Source of the DNA: Arcuatula senhousia
Taxonomy: Eukaryota; Mollusca; Bivalvia; Mytilida; Mytilidae
Reading direction: 5' to 3'
Length of the DNA: 64,000 nt
Assembly: GCA_963971305.1 (NCBI GenBank)
Contig: OZ020314.1
Coordinates: 1,550,001-1,614,000, forward strand
Each line of letters starts with the position of its first letter. The first letter of the stretch is position 1. Position numbers and translations under genes: made by a program. Positions 34,782-48,000 of the stretch are shown piece after piece. The notes under the pieces are model-generated. The model made no database searches. It was not told where the DNA came from and worked only from the letters and a program-made list of their open reading frames with translations.

Positions 34782-35365
34782 AATGCCTTCCAAATTAAAA
34801 GAGGAAAATCTACAAGTGTCCTTTTTGTTTAGTTTATGGTCAAAAGTCATTGATTAAGCAATACAGAACACAGAAAAGACAGTAACAATACTTTAACAAG
34901 AAACTCCCAGTGAAACTGTGATCAAATCATAGGGTATTATTATCCTGAGAACATTTTTAATAGAGTAGAGATTTATGCCTCACGGAAATTGTTATAAATA
35001 ATTGTCAGCATCATCATAATAACTTTTATTCATCTGAAATGCCACTTAAAGTAACTTTTATTTATCTGAAAAGCCATTTAAAGTGATAGGGTAACATTAC
35101 CCTCATGAATGAGAGTACATTACCCTAAAAGATAGGGTAACATTACTCTTTAGCTACTAAATAACTATCAATATGATAGAGTAACATTACCCTAAAAAGT
35201 TTTGTTCCCAAGAAGATAGGGTAACATTACTCTATACCTACTAAATAACTATCAATATGATAGAGTAACATTACCCTAAGAAGTTTTGTTACCCAAGAAG
35301 ATAGGGTAATATTACTCTACAGATACTAATTGCTTGTTAATGTGAAATAGTAACATTATTCAAAT
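34782..35365 (+). repeat. Left TIR with subterminal motif array
   Basis: After about 300 bp of unique TIR, motifs GATAGGGTAACATTACTCT and GATAGAGTAACATTACCCTA alternate from 35,087, separated by spacers such as TACTAAATAACTATCAATAT and AGTTTTGTTCCCAAGAA. Each motif has a GGGTAACATTACCC-like dyad. Such subterminal arrays usually bind the transposase (family knowledge; here inference). Confidence 0.88.
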
Positions 35366-35479
35366 AATTTTTCTGTTTTTGGTGTGATATTATTCGTCTA
35401 ATTGTTGTTGGGAAGAAATTTGCAAAGAAGATATGGTTTGGTACTGTCAGGGTTTTTAAAGCAAAATAAGATGATCTTA

Positions 35480-35700
35480 CCTAATATTTTGTCGGTAAAG
35501 ATAAATAAGAAGCATATCCCAAAAGGCAAAGACAAAATAGGTAGACATATTACCATTACAGATACAAACCATCCAACAAACATTAGGAAAACAAATTACA
35601 ACCAAATTGCTATCAGCTATCAAAATGAGAGTGGGCTCAGGCGCTTTGAACAGGGTAGGCAATTCAAGCTTGCTTAGCACCCTGTCACATTGGACAAAAT
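35480..35700 (+). repeat. Decayed AAAGTCCGAAAGGGCAG-family copy
   Basis: AAGAAGCATATCCCAAAAGGCAAAGACAAAATAGG, then GAGTGGGCTCAGGCGCT and AAGCTTGCTTAGCACCCTGTCAC, parallels 59,160-59,400. It lies just inside the left TIR. Overlapping frames on both strands are not genes. Confidence 0.45.
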
Positions 35701-35992
35701 GTGCAAAAAAAATAAAAGATATGATTCATTCTAAGAATATTTATTTTTGTACATGTACAAACAATATAAATGTAATATTAGTTATTTTAAATTTGCCACC
35801 ATTAACTGTAACAGTATTATTTTATATTAGTTATGTAAAAACTACTTACATTCAATTTAAATACAATTATTTAAGTTTTATATTACAGAATTTTAAAGCT
35901 GGTGAACAAATACCATAGTAAATTTCCTTGGAAGCAGCAGATTTTAAATATTTTTGCAATACACTTACTAAATCTAACCCTGTATGCATATC

Positions 35993-38900
35993 TCATGTAA
36001 TATTTTTTGTGGTTTTATACTCAATAAATTTCGCTCTCAAACACTGCTTGTCAAAATCTGAGAGGAAAATTCTATGATTAGAAACTTCACATTTTAGTTT
36101 GTCAATGACATAATTGCTGTCAATAACTTGCACATCCTTTTGATTTAAAGTTAAGCTCTGGGCAGTAAACTCCAAAGCTCCATCGCAATGTTTTACAGGC
36201 ACTTTAGTAAATGTAAGTGTTTGTCCACAATCACTAATTCCAAGAACTCCAAGGTAGATTTTACTATTAGTGTATTCCACCATTGCAACATCTTTCTACA
36301 ATGACAAAGCCACAAGATTGTTAAATCTTTTCAACAAATTCCTGCAAATGTTTTGATAAAAAAAATCTTGCAAATATATGTTGCAATGTTTTCATTTGCA
36401 TAATACTTTTTAATAAACATTATTCTTAAAATGTGGATAATAGCTTAAAACTTTGGCTAAGTACAGGTTGTTTTTTTTTCTTGTTAAGTTATCAAGGAAA
36501 TGAAAAAAAATAAATACAGTGTGGTCTTATAAACAAATACATAAGAAAAATGAAAAGTATCCATACATGCCATACGATTGTAATTTTTTTGGTTAACTAT
36601 TTATATCCTCAATACATGTTACTGAGCTTATACATAATGATTTGAATAGATTGATAAATAAGACCTGGATAAGAACAAGGGATATATACCTTTGTTACTT
36701 CTGTCTTCTTGTTTTCTGTTTTGTCAATTTCACACGGCACTGCATTCTTCTGCTTTTTCTAGAATAGCATTAAAGAAGAAAAAAAAATAAAGCATTTTCT
36801 CAAAGGGGGAGGTACATGTACACACATATTTTTATAAAGAACATTTTATGTGCTATTGATATGCATAGAAGATACATATACACTATGCGTTCAGTCTGAT
36901 TTGGTTAAGTATTTAAATACAGCCCCCCTTACATGATATAAACTGAAGGTTTATGTTAGTTAATATACTTGGTGGAAAACTATCGGTTTAACTGTAATAG
37001 ACTATTTGCCAATTAATAGCTTTGGATTTTATTCTGCCATAAAAATACTGAGCTGGCAACAACCTCCCTACTCATGTTCAGATAAGGAACCGGTATGACC
37101 CAATGATAAAATTGATATGATTGGACATCACTTCATTAATTAAAAGTTGTCAATCAATACTAATTATTTAATGTGAATTATAGATGTTTACTTATCCGAT
37201 GATGTACGATTAAAAACAATATGAACCAATTCACACCTAAATGTACATGATCAAGCAATTTATTTCATATTTTCAGGAAATGTTTGCACAGGCAATTAGT
37301 AGACAATTCATGAAGAGTATATGCTTGTACGCCTGGGTTGGTACCCACTGTTATCTGAACAGTAGGGAACTGGTTGCCAGCTTACTTGTATGCCATTCAG
37401 TACTGTAACCAATGCATTTTTCATAGTGATAATACAAAAGGTAAAGGAATAAAATTCAAAACTTATTTGTAAATAGTCTGTTGTAATTACTACCATTTAT
37501 TACATGTAGAACATCCAGAATACTAGCATATGCTTTTTCTTTTGTGAACTGAAGTTTGAATATTGTGTTAAATAATCAATGCTTCACCCCATTTATTCGT
37601 GCCTTACTTGAATCTCGCAAATATGCAAAGAATTTGCAGATAATCATTTCTATTCAGACATTACATGCATGATATTACTATGCATCAGATGGAGTGACCT
37701 CTATCAATAATAATGTACCTTTGTTATGGTTGTATTATCTTCTGCACCCATTCTCTTTCTGTCTTGAGACTGTGCCTCTTGGGAAGAATTTTTCTGTATA
37801 GGTTTTGTCTAAAATTGATAAGAATTATCACAATGTACAGTTTAAATGTTAAAGGTAAGGCATGTACGTTTTTAAGGTCATTGTACATGTGAGCAAAGGA
37901 AAAGGCATTGCTCAAAATTTCAAAGCCATTGCTCTTCATTGATTCCTGTGCAATTTAGCCAAAATTTCACCATATGTTGAACAACGTTATGTACAATGAC
38001 AAAATGTTTTCTTACTATGTTTTACCATTTATTTCTTTTGAAAGAATTAAGATAGCACAGATTGACTTTAAATAATCTTTACAGAATGTCTGGCATAAAA
38101 TAAGCACCATTATATTTTTGTTTTCTCCAAGATGAAAGACCCATGTGGGCATAAGAATTATGTTGGAAAGTTAAAAGGGTTGTTTATTATATTCATTGAT
38201 TATCGTTACCTTTTTACTTGCAACAGTAGCCATTGCTGCTCTAGCTCTAGATGCTGCACCCTCTGCAACCTCAGCACGACATTTCATTACATCCAGCTCC
38301 TTTTGAAGTTTGTCCTCTGTAGCCTTAAATACATATGCATATACTATTAATTAATTTACAAAAGTTCTTCAGAATAGAATTACAAGTTTTGTTTTAGCCT
38401 CAATGTTTTTGTTTCAATCATTTTTTTTATTTTACTTTTACTGATAGCCGCATCGCCCGCATGGGATAAACATGATTGTCTAAATCACAAGATTACAACA
38501 TTGACAAAAATTCAAAACAATGCCGTCAGTGTTATATATATATCATTAAAAATGAAATGGTAAAGACAAGAAGTAGAACCTACTATGATCATGATGATCA
38601 TGATGATCATTTCATCAATCAATCATTTATCAAAAACATTTCATACAAATTACATGAAAATAGAGGCAAAGATGTACCAATTGGCAGCGGAATAAGCAAA
38701 AACGAAATCAGTAGACATATAAACATGTGATAAAATCATGAGAAAAACACATATTACAATCAACCACAACATCATGATGGTAACATGAACTTAAGTTGAA
38801 ACCAGAGTGAACTCAGCTCCTCCGGGACAGTAAGTAGATTTTCAAAATACGTTCAACATTTAATAATTTCATCAATGACATGTATAAAGAACAAGAGTTT

Positions 38901-41900
38901 TCAGAAAAAAATATAAAAATGTGAACTTACGTTTATGAACATTTATGAATTAAAATGTTATCAATTAAAGCAAATTTTACTTGGTTGCAATATGCCATGT
39001 GTTTTAAACTTATCGGTAATACTGTTTCATACATTTGAATCATGCAAGACCAGTACTTCAAAGATTGCAACATATAAATGTAATAAAATACTTGCTTTGT
39101 TCGCTTTGAGCATTTCTTGTTGTTGTACAATTCTCTTTTCCAGATTTTTCTTAGTTTGTTGAAGAAGGAAAATCTGCTTATCATCTCTCTATTAAAAGAA
39201 AAAAATTAAAATGTTTAAAGAAAGTATATAACCCCTTTTCAGAATCAGAGTCATAGGCCAATTCTGTCAATGACAAATATGGCTACAGACCTGTAATTTA
39301 ATTTCACGTTTCCGATGGCCCAAGTAATATCAAGGAACTGAGTTAAGTAGTTACTTTTAAACTGGTACAAAAATCGTTTTTCTGCCTGCAAGCCGCCCAA
39401 CATCATTTTTTTTTCACTCCGCGACATTTGGGCATTAAGATAGAACTGAAGTTGACCATACAATGCAGATGCACATTATTAATTTTGACAATGAACTCAG
39501 CTTTATGTTCTGGAAGAAAACCCTTTAACAAAAGTATGTACAAATCAAAGAAAAGAATTACATCATCTTTTGCATCAAAACACTAGCATTGCTTACTTCT
39601 TTGATTTCCGTTAATTTTGCATTTTGCTCTTTTAATGTCTTTAATTTGCACTCCAGTATTTTATTCCTCTCTTCAGCTTCAAGATTCCGTTTATGTTTTT
39701 CTTCATCAGGCTGTACATCATCAGAACCCTGTTTCGATTTCTTTTTCTTTGTCTGTCTGTAGAATATATTGAAAAGGATTATTTTGTGTACAATGACAAT
39801 AGAAAATTAGAGGAGGGCGTGCTAAAAAATATGTTGGTTTTGTTTCAGGTATACTACGAAATTTGAGCCTAGATTCGCTTGGCAAAACAATAAAACATAA
39901 TACTGGTTAAGATTTATTAGTTGGAATTAAAGGAATTTTCTTGTATTCACATAAATTGACAAAATTGCAAAGAATTTCCAGTATTAAATTTTAATGATAT
40001 GTCAAGGTCATTCAAGAGAAAACTTGAAAATGATCAAATGATATCCTTAGTTGTGCTGCTGAGAAGAAAGCCACATTTCATCTGTATTCATAACCATCTG
40101 ACATGCATGACAAAAATAAAATAATTATATAATGTCTATATTTTATTTTTGTCATTACTATAATTATAAATTACCTGTCTTTTTAAAACAAACTAAATTG
40201 AAATTGTATTATGAAAATAATTGTACATTTACATTGATTAAGGAAAATTTAAAACAGTTTTGCATTTAAATTTAATGAAACAAGGTCATTCTTTTTTATA
40301 TTTTGCTACTTGCATGTTTTGTATATTTTTTTAACTATTGTTTACAAAATTAATAAAACTTGAATGTATTGTATATACTGCACTTTCTCCTTAATCTTCC
40401 AATTACATTATCTTTATCACATCTGATAAAACTAATTATAAGATCATATACTTAATCTGATAACAGGGCAGCATCCTGCTGTGCAGCTAACCACAGAATG
40501 TTTATACAGTCAATTATCCAATTATTTTTATACTAAGCCATTCCTGTCATTGCAAATTAGATAGAAACTAAAGGGGCTTGTCTTATAAATATTAACAGGT
40601 GGACACAGAAGAATCCCACATCTTGATCATCAGAAAAATATGCTAACTATTAGCCATTTGCCTTTCATCACAGGGATACCACATGATTCAAAAGTTTTAT
40701 TTCAAGAAACTGTTTCTCTTAACTGTACTCAACATGTATTTAATCTACTTACATTTTGATAATCTTTGATTTTGTCCCTTTCGATGTGTTGTCTTTTCCT
40801 AAATCAGCTGCACTTTCAACAGGGTTTTCATCCGGTGTTCTATAAAAAAAGAAGAAAAAATGTTGTGAATTTAACTGCTTTTTGGTTAGGTTTTTTGTAC
40901 AATTTCAAGTTGCACTCCAGACAAAAATAGAAATTGTTACAATGTGAAGCTATCTATTATTTATAATGACATATTTTTATTTATATTTCAAGTTTAATGA
41001 AGCAAAGTTATGCCATAGGGGCATTCGAATGTCAAAAGTCCGAAAAGGGCAAAGACAAAACCAGACAGCACGAAGAAACAAAAATAATGAAAGACACATA
41101 AAAAACTTAACAGCAATCACAACGGGAACGCAAGTCGCGAATGCAAGTCGTAAAGACAATGAGTCAAGGAGCTCCGGAAGGGTAAACAGTTCTCTAGAAT
41201 TATTTAAAGAATTATTTTCATTATGATATTATAAACTCAAATGATCATTAATTTATATTTACCCTATATTCATACACGTGGATCTAAATTCTTCTAGTGA
41301 TATTTCCCCATTGGACAATTTCTTTAGTAAATCTCTCCGCTTTTCCTCATCTTTAACACGAAAAAAGAAAAAGAAAGGATATTGGGTCAGTTCATCCTTT
41401 GAACCTGCCTTTGACTTCTGACCCTTTATTTTTCCATGATTGAACGCATCAAATACAGCTTCAATTGCATTCCATGTTGTCACTGCACAAGATGCCAATG
41501 CTAAATGAGTTTTGAATGTGTTCTTTAAACCATCTTTCTGTAATAAAAAAAGTAGTCAAAACATTATTTTGAGATAGATTTTTTACAATAAATATCAATC
41601 AACAATTTTTGAAATTCTATTTATGACACATGTTTCACATGTTCCAAATTAGTAGGACCCATTGATATACATGACATAATTATGTAGCTAGTTGTTGATA
41701 CCCAATCATGTTTCAATGCAAAAAAGTCAGACTCATTGTAAAACCTTAAAGTGCCATTTGGTATCATGTAAGATTGGGGTACTAATTTTCTTGGTTTTCG
41801 TGGGTGGTCTTGACCCACGAAATTTGATACCCCACGAAAAGGAAATTTTACATTGATCTTCATGCTGATGACTTCAGAACCACGAATTTAAGATTCCATG

Positions 41901-42653
41901 AAATTGTCTTTTTTAAATTTTCACTAAAATTGGTACCCACGAAAATAAATGAATCCACAGTTAAAAGGTCTCTCTCTCTCCCAACAATTAAAGAAATTTA
42001 TTTTATATCTAACTAGAAAATTATTATACTAGTAAGGAACTTGTAGCAAGTATATATACATTTACAATAACATCTAGACAAAATGTTAAATACCGTTTTT
42101 CGTTGATATCAAAATATAATTATAATTATAATTTTTATGTTACTTACTGTCTTGTTTGTATAAATTGCTATGTCTGACCGCCATGCAGAAGATATCGTTT
42201 TGATAGGTTTATCTTTCAATTCGCCTATTTTCTTGGTCCACATTTTGCGAAAAAATACCACTTTTTCTTGAAATGTCATTGGCTTAGCCTTTTCATGAAT
42301 TTCGTTGTGTCTATATGCAAGAAGTAGACACTGTGCATCACTAAGGTCTTGATACAAATCCATTCGTACATATTGATATTCCTCTTTCAAATGTCCAGCA
42401 TTTGTTGACTGTAGGAGCTTTAAGGCAGCTCTGGTGTGATTGCCACCTAGTACTTGCACTTCAGAGGTTCCTGGTTCATGTAACTTTTCTATACTGCACC
42501 CTACAGGTAAAATTCCCACCAAAGTTGTGTACTGATCAAAGGAATGGAGCATCGCATCTGCTAATTCCTTTACATGGTCTGTGTTAATATGTCGAATATT
42601 AATACCTTCTGCTGGCTCAATCAAATTGTCAATGTGAACCTTGATGTTGTGTC
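35993..42653 (-). CDS. ParB/Srx-like domain protein with coiled coils
   Basis: Nine exons in transcript order: 42148-42653, 41263-41537, 40753-40839, 39597-39756, 39096-39188, 38210-38323, 37719-37808, 36690-36758, 35993-36295. All junctions are in phase (about 565 residues). The 5' exon with the ATG is not identified. Exon 1 resembles the ParB/sulfiredoxin N-domain: NTDHVKELADAML, VGILPVG and the signature VLGGNHTRAALKLL, then SDAQCLLLAYRHNEI. In that fold GxxR/NHxxA binds a nucleotide; ParB itself is a CTP-dependent DNA clamp. The middle exons are Lys/Glu-rich heptad-like (RNLEAEERNKILECKLKTL, LLQQTKKNLEKRIVQQQ). The C-terminal exon starts near KDVAMVEYTN. The intron after 39096 has a GC donor (AAA|GCAAGT). 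It lies inside the TIRs, divergent from the transposase; a role in DNA binding during transposition is inference. Confidence 0.8.
41005..41195 (+). repeat. AAAGTCCGAAAGGGCAG-family copy in an intron
   Basis: GGGGCATTCGAATGTCAAAAG, then AAAGGGCAAAGACAAAACC and GGAGCTCCGGAAGGGTAAACAG. Inserted in the intron between ParB-gene exons 2 and 3. Confidence 0.7.
41750..41965 (-). repeat. Interspersed repeat, TTTTCGTGGGTACCAA type
   Basis: On the minus strand GTGGATTCATTTATTTTCGTG leads to GGGTACCAATTTTAGTGAAA and, further on, CGTGGGGTATCAAATTTCGTG. It lies in intron 1 of the ParB-like gene. Confidence 0.55.
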
Positions 42654-45024
42654 CTGAAAATAATCATATATTTTTTCTATATAATCAAAGTATAATTTTT
42701 AATTCAGTTGCTTACCAGACAATATCCTTTTTAAGCAATAAAGATTAAATTGGGAGTAAAAATCAACCAATACTTAATCGAAAGAACCTTAGTGAGCACC
42801 TCACATACCTCACACGTCTTCAAGTTAAGGGTTTAGTAAAAAAATCTAAGCCGGCTCGTTAAACAGGAAGTGAAGATGCATCCGACCATATGGGATGCCA
42901 CCTTAAGCTACATATCAAATATCAAAAGGCTGTGATTAATAATTACTGAGACTCTGTTACGAAAATTTTAACCTTGAAAATTTAGTGAGGCTCGTTCAAC
43001 ATGAAGTAGATTATCGACAGACCTGAAAATGCATCCCACCATATGGGACCCCTATCAAAAGCTACATACCAATTATGGATAGCCTACATATGTACGACTA
43101 ATAGCTGCCAAGAAATCTGTTACGGAAATTTTGATCAGACGGACAGACTGACTGACATACGGCTCATTTTCTTCAAACTTTTTTTTTCGTTCTATTATGT
43201 AAAATTTCGTTTTGTTTCGTTTAAAATAAATATTGTTTTGTTATATTTCGTTCCGTTGGGTTTGTTAGTTTAAATTAGTTTAAAAGTACCCGCGGCGACG
43301 GCATTAACCTTTGTGTAAAGATTTATGAGCACCATGATATGTCAAAAAATATGAGTCCTTTGTTGATAAAACTTGGTATGCATCTGCCCCAATAGCTGCA
43401 TCCCCACCTTTTGACTTTGATCTGGACTTCCCAGTTGAGAGACTGCTGAGAAAATTATAACTAGTTTAATTATCTCAGGAGACTGTGTCAATTTTCAATA
43501 CTTATATTAGAAAAGCTTTGCGAGTACACCCATATTTCAAGAACTATTAGTAATAGGTTAATGTAACTTGGTATACATATGCCCCAATAGTACCTTAGCA
43601 CAGCTGCGTTCCAGTTTAAATGTCAGTCATATGTACTGAGAGCAGGGGATACCTAACTGTTAGCTGGTTTACTTAAGTTTTCTGTACATGCATTTTTTTC
43701 TTTGTACTGATTTGTTGTTTTTATGCCCCTGCGACGACACGTCGGGGCATTAAGTTTTACCCATCTTCGTCCGTACCAATTTCCGTCAAGCTTTTCTCAG
43801 AAAACATCTATGTAAATGATTTGAAACTTGGTAGGATGTTTCAATATGACAAACTGTATGTCCTAAGCGACTCTCAGGTCTGTCAGACATCTGCTTCCTG
43901 TTTTGGACTAAGCCGATATGAAAATCTATGAAAATCGACTTGAAAATGTCCGTCAAACTTTTCTCAGAAAGCTTACATGGGAATGATTTGAAACTTGGTA
44001 GAATGGTTTAGTATGACAAACTGTATGTCCTTAGAAACTCTCAGGTCTGTTAGACATCTACTTCCTATTTTGGACCAGGCCGATATGAAATTCTATGAAA
44101 ATCGACATAAATATTTTCGTCAATCTGTTCTCAGAAGCCGTACATGGGAATGATTTGACACTTGGTAGGATGGTTTAGTATGACTAACTGTATGTCCTTA
44201 GCAACTTTCATGTCTCTCGGACAGCTTCTTCATGTTAATTTAGGCCTATAGCGTGGGCATCTGTGTCACATGGACACATTCCTTCTTTATCTGTTTTCTA
44301 TTTATTTACTTTTCGTTTATTATCGTAGATTTATTATTATTTTTTAATTGTATTTATTTCATTATAATTATTTCGTCCATTTTTAGCCTTTTTAAATTAA
44401 CAAGTGTCTCGTAGGTAATGGCCGGTTATCAGATTTACTTTTCTCTATCTAATTTTATCTCATGTATTTTATGTAAGATTAGTGTTTTATTGTGTGAGTT
44501 GTACATGCATATATTCTATTTTGTCATATTTATTGTTAATCTGATATGTGACACTACAATAAATAAATATATTATTTTGAAAAAAAAAATGATTTGATTA
44601 TCTATAGTTTGAAAACTTTAAAAATATTCCTTTCAATTAATGTTAGTTAATTGTATTGTTTATTGTAGAACAGTTTGTTACTTAACGAGATGCAAATTAG
44701 TAAATATGACACCGCTATAGAGATTAGCAAACTCTCTATTATCACCTGCATGATTGGTATGTCATAAATTACATGTCAAAGAGATCTGCCATTTCCTATG
44801 TCCGTTATCCTTGTTTATACATCTACTTATCAAGATGAAATCTGATCCTATATCAAGTAAACATGCTGCTCCTCAATCATTTGAAACAAGGTTTCCTTTT
44901 ATTATGTTTTATGAGTGTCAAATAATAGTAATTAATAATTCTCTGTGCATAGCATATGTACTTAATATGAAGAATCATTGATAAATTGTTACATTGGTCT
45001 ATTGTACTGAAACATGTGAACAAT
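42654..45024. other. Divergent gene head region filled with nested repeats
   Basis: Between the ParB-like exon and the OTU start codon. It contains the CCATATGGGACCCCTATC family (42,830-43,170), a 180-bp periodic dispersed repeat (43,730-44,290) and an A-tailed repeat end at about 44,590. The missing 5' exon of the ParB-like gene and both promoters must lie here or beyond the nested repeats. No TATA box stands out against the AT background. Confidence 0.55.
43730..44295 (+). repeat. Dispersed repeat with 180-bp periodicity, inside the transposon
   Basis: Three units share TTTTCTCAGAA, GATTTGAAACTTGGTAG and GACAAACTGTATGTCCT; the block ends CACATGGACACATTCCTTC. Same family as 30,190-30,645 outside the element, so it is a later insertion. 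Confidence 0.75.
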
Positions 45025-48000
45025 ATGTTTAGGATTAAAACATTTGAACCACCTTCGCCCCAGGTGAAAAGAGACTTGTGCAGAAAATTTAATCTTTCTT
45101 GTAGTGAAACATTTGGATATCAATGTATCTCTGCAAATCTGAGTTCACCATTAACAATACATCATATAAGAGGTGACGGAAATTGCTTATTCAGAGCTCT
45201 AGCTTTTATGATTTCTGGAGATGAAGATCAACATTTCAAAATAAGGGAAATTATAGTGAATAGTATAGAGTTTGACAGGAGTGTTCAACAAAGTGGCGTG
45301 TTAGGTTGTGATCCATCAATATATTTAACTTCAACACAAATGAAGGAAGATGGAACATGGGGGACAGATGTTGAATTAATGGTTGCTTCTGCTGTCTTCA
45401 ATATTCCAATTTATACATACACATTGTATGGAGGACAATTTAAATGGTTGGAATTCCTTCCTTCAGAAATAACAAGAGATTTCAGCCAAACATATTCATG
45501 CGCTTTGTATATTAAACACACAAGCCTGTGTCATTATGATGTGGTTACTTCAGTGACACCTAAGACTGAAATGGACGGACAAGAAGAGGCGGCTCAAGTC
45601 GACACATTCCAGATCACTATTTCTGACATGGTAATTTTATTATTTTTAAATACACTAGTAATATTCAAAAATATTTTTTAAACTTGATTAAGCTCAAAAT
45701 ATTACTGGGTAATATATTCATTTAGGAAATCGATTTAATTAATCGGAAAGACAATTAAATAAATGTAACTGCACTTGGAGACCTTTAAGACCTTTTTAAT
45801 GTTTTTTACAGACAAACCTGTAAGGAACGGATATTTCTAAAAATGCAACAAATATCTAAAGCAGTTACTTTTTAATTAGAAAGGGAATCATTACACACAG
45901 TTGTGAATTATAGTTGAATTAATGTTACTTTTTCACTGTTATTTTTTACCATGTATTCGACGAAGCTCCGTTTAGATTTGAGGTGTTGACTTCTAAAGAC
46001 AGTAACTAGTATTTTATTTTCTTATTTAAAGGACAATTCAGATTCCAATTTAAAAGATGTTCTTGGAATGTCATTAGATATAGACCACAACAGTGATGAA
46101 CTAGGCATATCATTGGAGAATATGGATTCAGATTCCAACGTTTTTGAAAAGTCCGTTGATGAATTAGGAATATCTATTGGAAGTTTAGATGTCTCAGAAA
46201 CATTTGATAACCATGATCATTTGCAGTTGTTCAGTGAAAAAGATGAGGATTTCATTAGTGCTGGTTGCTCCTTTATAGTTGAAAATGATGCTATACTTAC
46301 AACTGTAAGTGCTTGTTCTAAGCATGCATGATCCCACCAATATTTAAATTTTGTTATGTTACTTTATAAAATTTTATTCATATGAACATTTGTCATCACT
46401 TTGCGTCTGTCATCTGTCAGTTGTCCATCCGTCAACTTTTAAAACGTTAAATCCTCTGACACCATAAGTCCAATTCAAACCAAACTTGGTATGATTGTTC
46501 ATTAGCATTAGAACTTTATACATATCTGAGCAACACCTACACAGTTAAGGAAAACATGCTTCAAAGAATATTGTGTGTCAAAAGGGATGTTTTTCAAGGC
46601 CTCCTCTGTCACTATCAGGTGGCCATAAACTGAATAGAACTGAGCTTTTCTATTTATCTCTGCCTATGTCACAGCATTCGTAAACCTGTTAGGTTTTTTT
46701 TTCTTGCTATTGAAATATTTTTGATTTTTGGTATTCAATTTGATCAGAACACTTCTTTTTTTTTCAGGAAAACAGATTACAGGAAGATCCTTATGATTTT
46801 GACATCGAGGTAAGGGGAGAGGCATACACACATGCGTATACATATATTATGATTCTTTAGTAGATACCTTTTGCAGTTACAGGTTGTACAACGATAGAAA
46901 GATGTTACTTTTATAATAAATCAAAAGATATGTGTTTTTTTATTGAAAACAAAAAATGTTTTTCTGACAATTTCTGATAATTTGATCATAGGCATAATAA
47001 CATACATTTATACATGTAACTAGCTTACCAAAAGATATACATTATTTTACAATTGTACACAAACTGATGACTTGAAGGGTAACTTTTTTTTTAGTATGAA
47101 GATACACTTTTTATACCAAGTGCAATCAGACAGACATCAACACCAAGAAAAGTGAAAACTCTAAAAATGGTATGGTACATTTAAATCATGGAAATCAGCG
47201 TAAATTGAAGAATAATCTGACAAAAGTTAACAATTGTATTTTACATTATAACACAAAGCCTTTTTGTGAATTATTTACCGTGGGTAGCTTGATTCTTCAG
47301 ATTTCATAACTATTGTAATTGTTATAGCTCTACTAATGTTTTATTGAAAATCTTCATTACTATGATATAGATACATTGTAATGTTAATGTCCCATCTACG
47401 TCCTAAATCAGGTTAACCTACAAGATGAAGTTAGTTTACCAAAAAGGAAGTTTGATATGACACTGAAACATTATACTCATTTACTTCAGGGTATTACCAA
47501 ACAAAAATCATCATAAAATTTTACCTGTTTGATCGATTAACCATGGTTGATAAAAAAGGGGGGATTTTAAACTAAGGGTAGCTAGAGGTTGAGGTATCTT
47601 TTTTATCAACATGAAACTTCATACAAATACAAATGAGGAAATGAGCATAAAATTATGCCTGTCTCACCAACTTCATGATTGATTGATCACAGAACAAAGG
47701 GTTGCTATACTAAGGTTTACTTACTGTGGTACCATCATGAAACTTAATAAATCGTTTAATCATCTTCAAATCAACTTGCACGAAAAAAATAAATGTTGCA
47801 AGATGGGGCATTATTTCTTTTTTTATAAAAGAAATGTTTGTGTTTATGTTTTAGAGTCAAGAAAAGGATGTGTTTACAAAGAAGCAAATAGTAGAGTCAA
47901 ATGATAGCAGAGAAGATCACAATTTGAGTTTTTTAAGCGACACAAGTTTGAAAGATCCCGCCTGTATCCCAACAAAAAAGTTATATCTTAAAGGCAAATC

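Noticed and set aside
42148..42653. Bacterial contamination carrying ParB
   Set aside because: The frame is spliced in phase to eight further exons with eukaryotic splice sites, and lies between eukaryotic TIRs.
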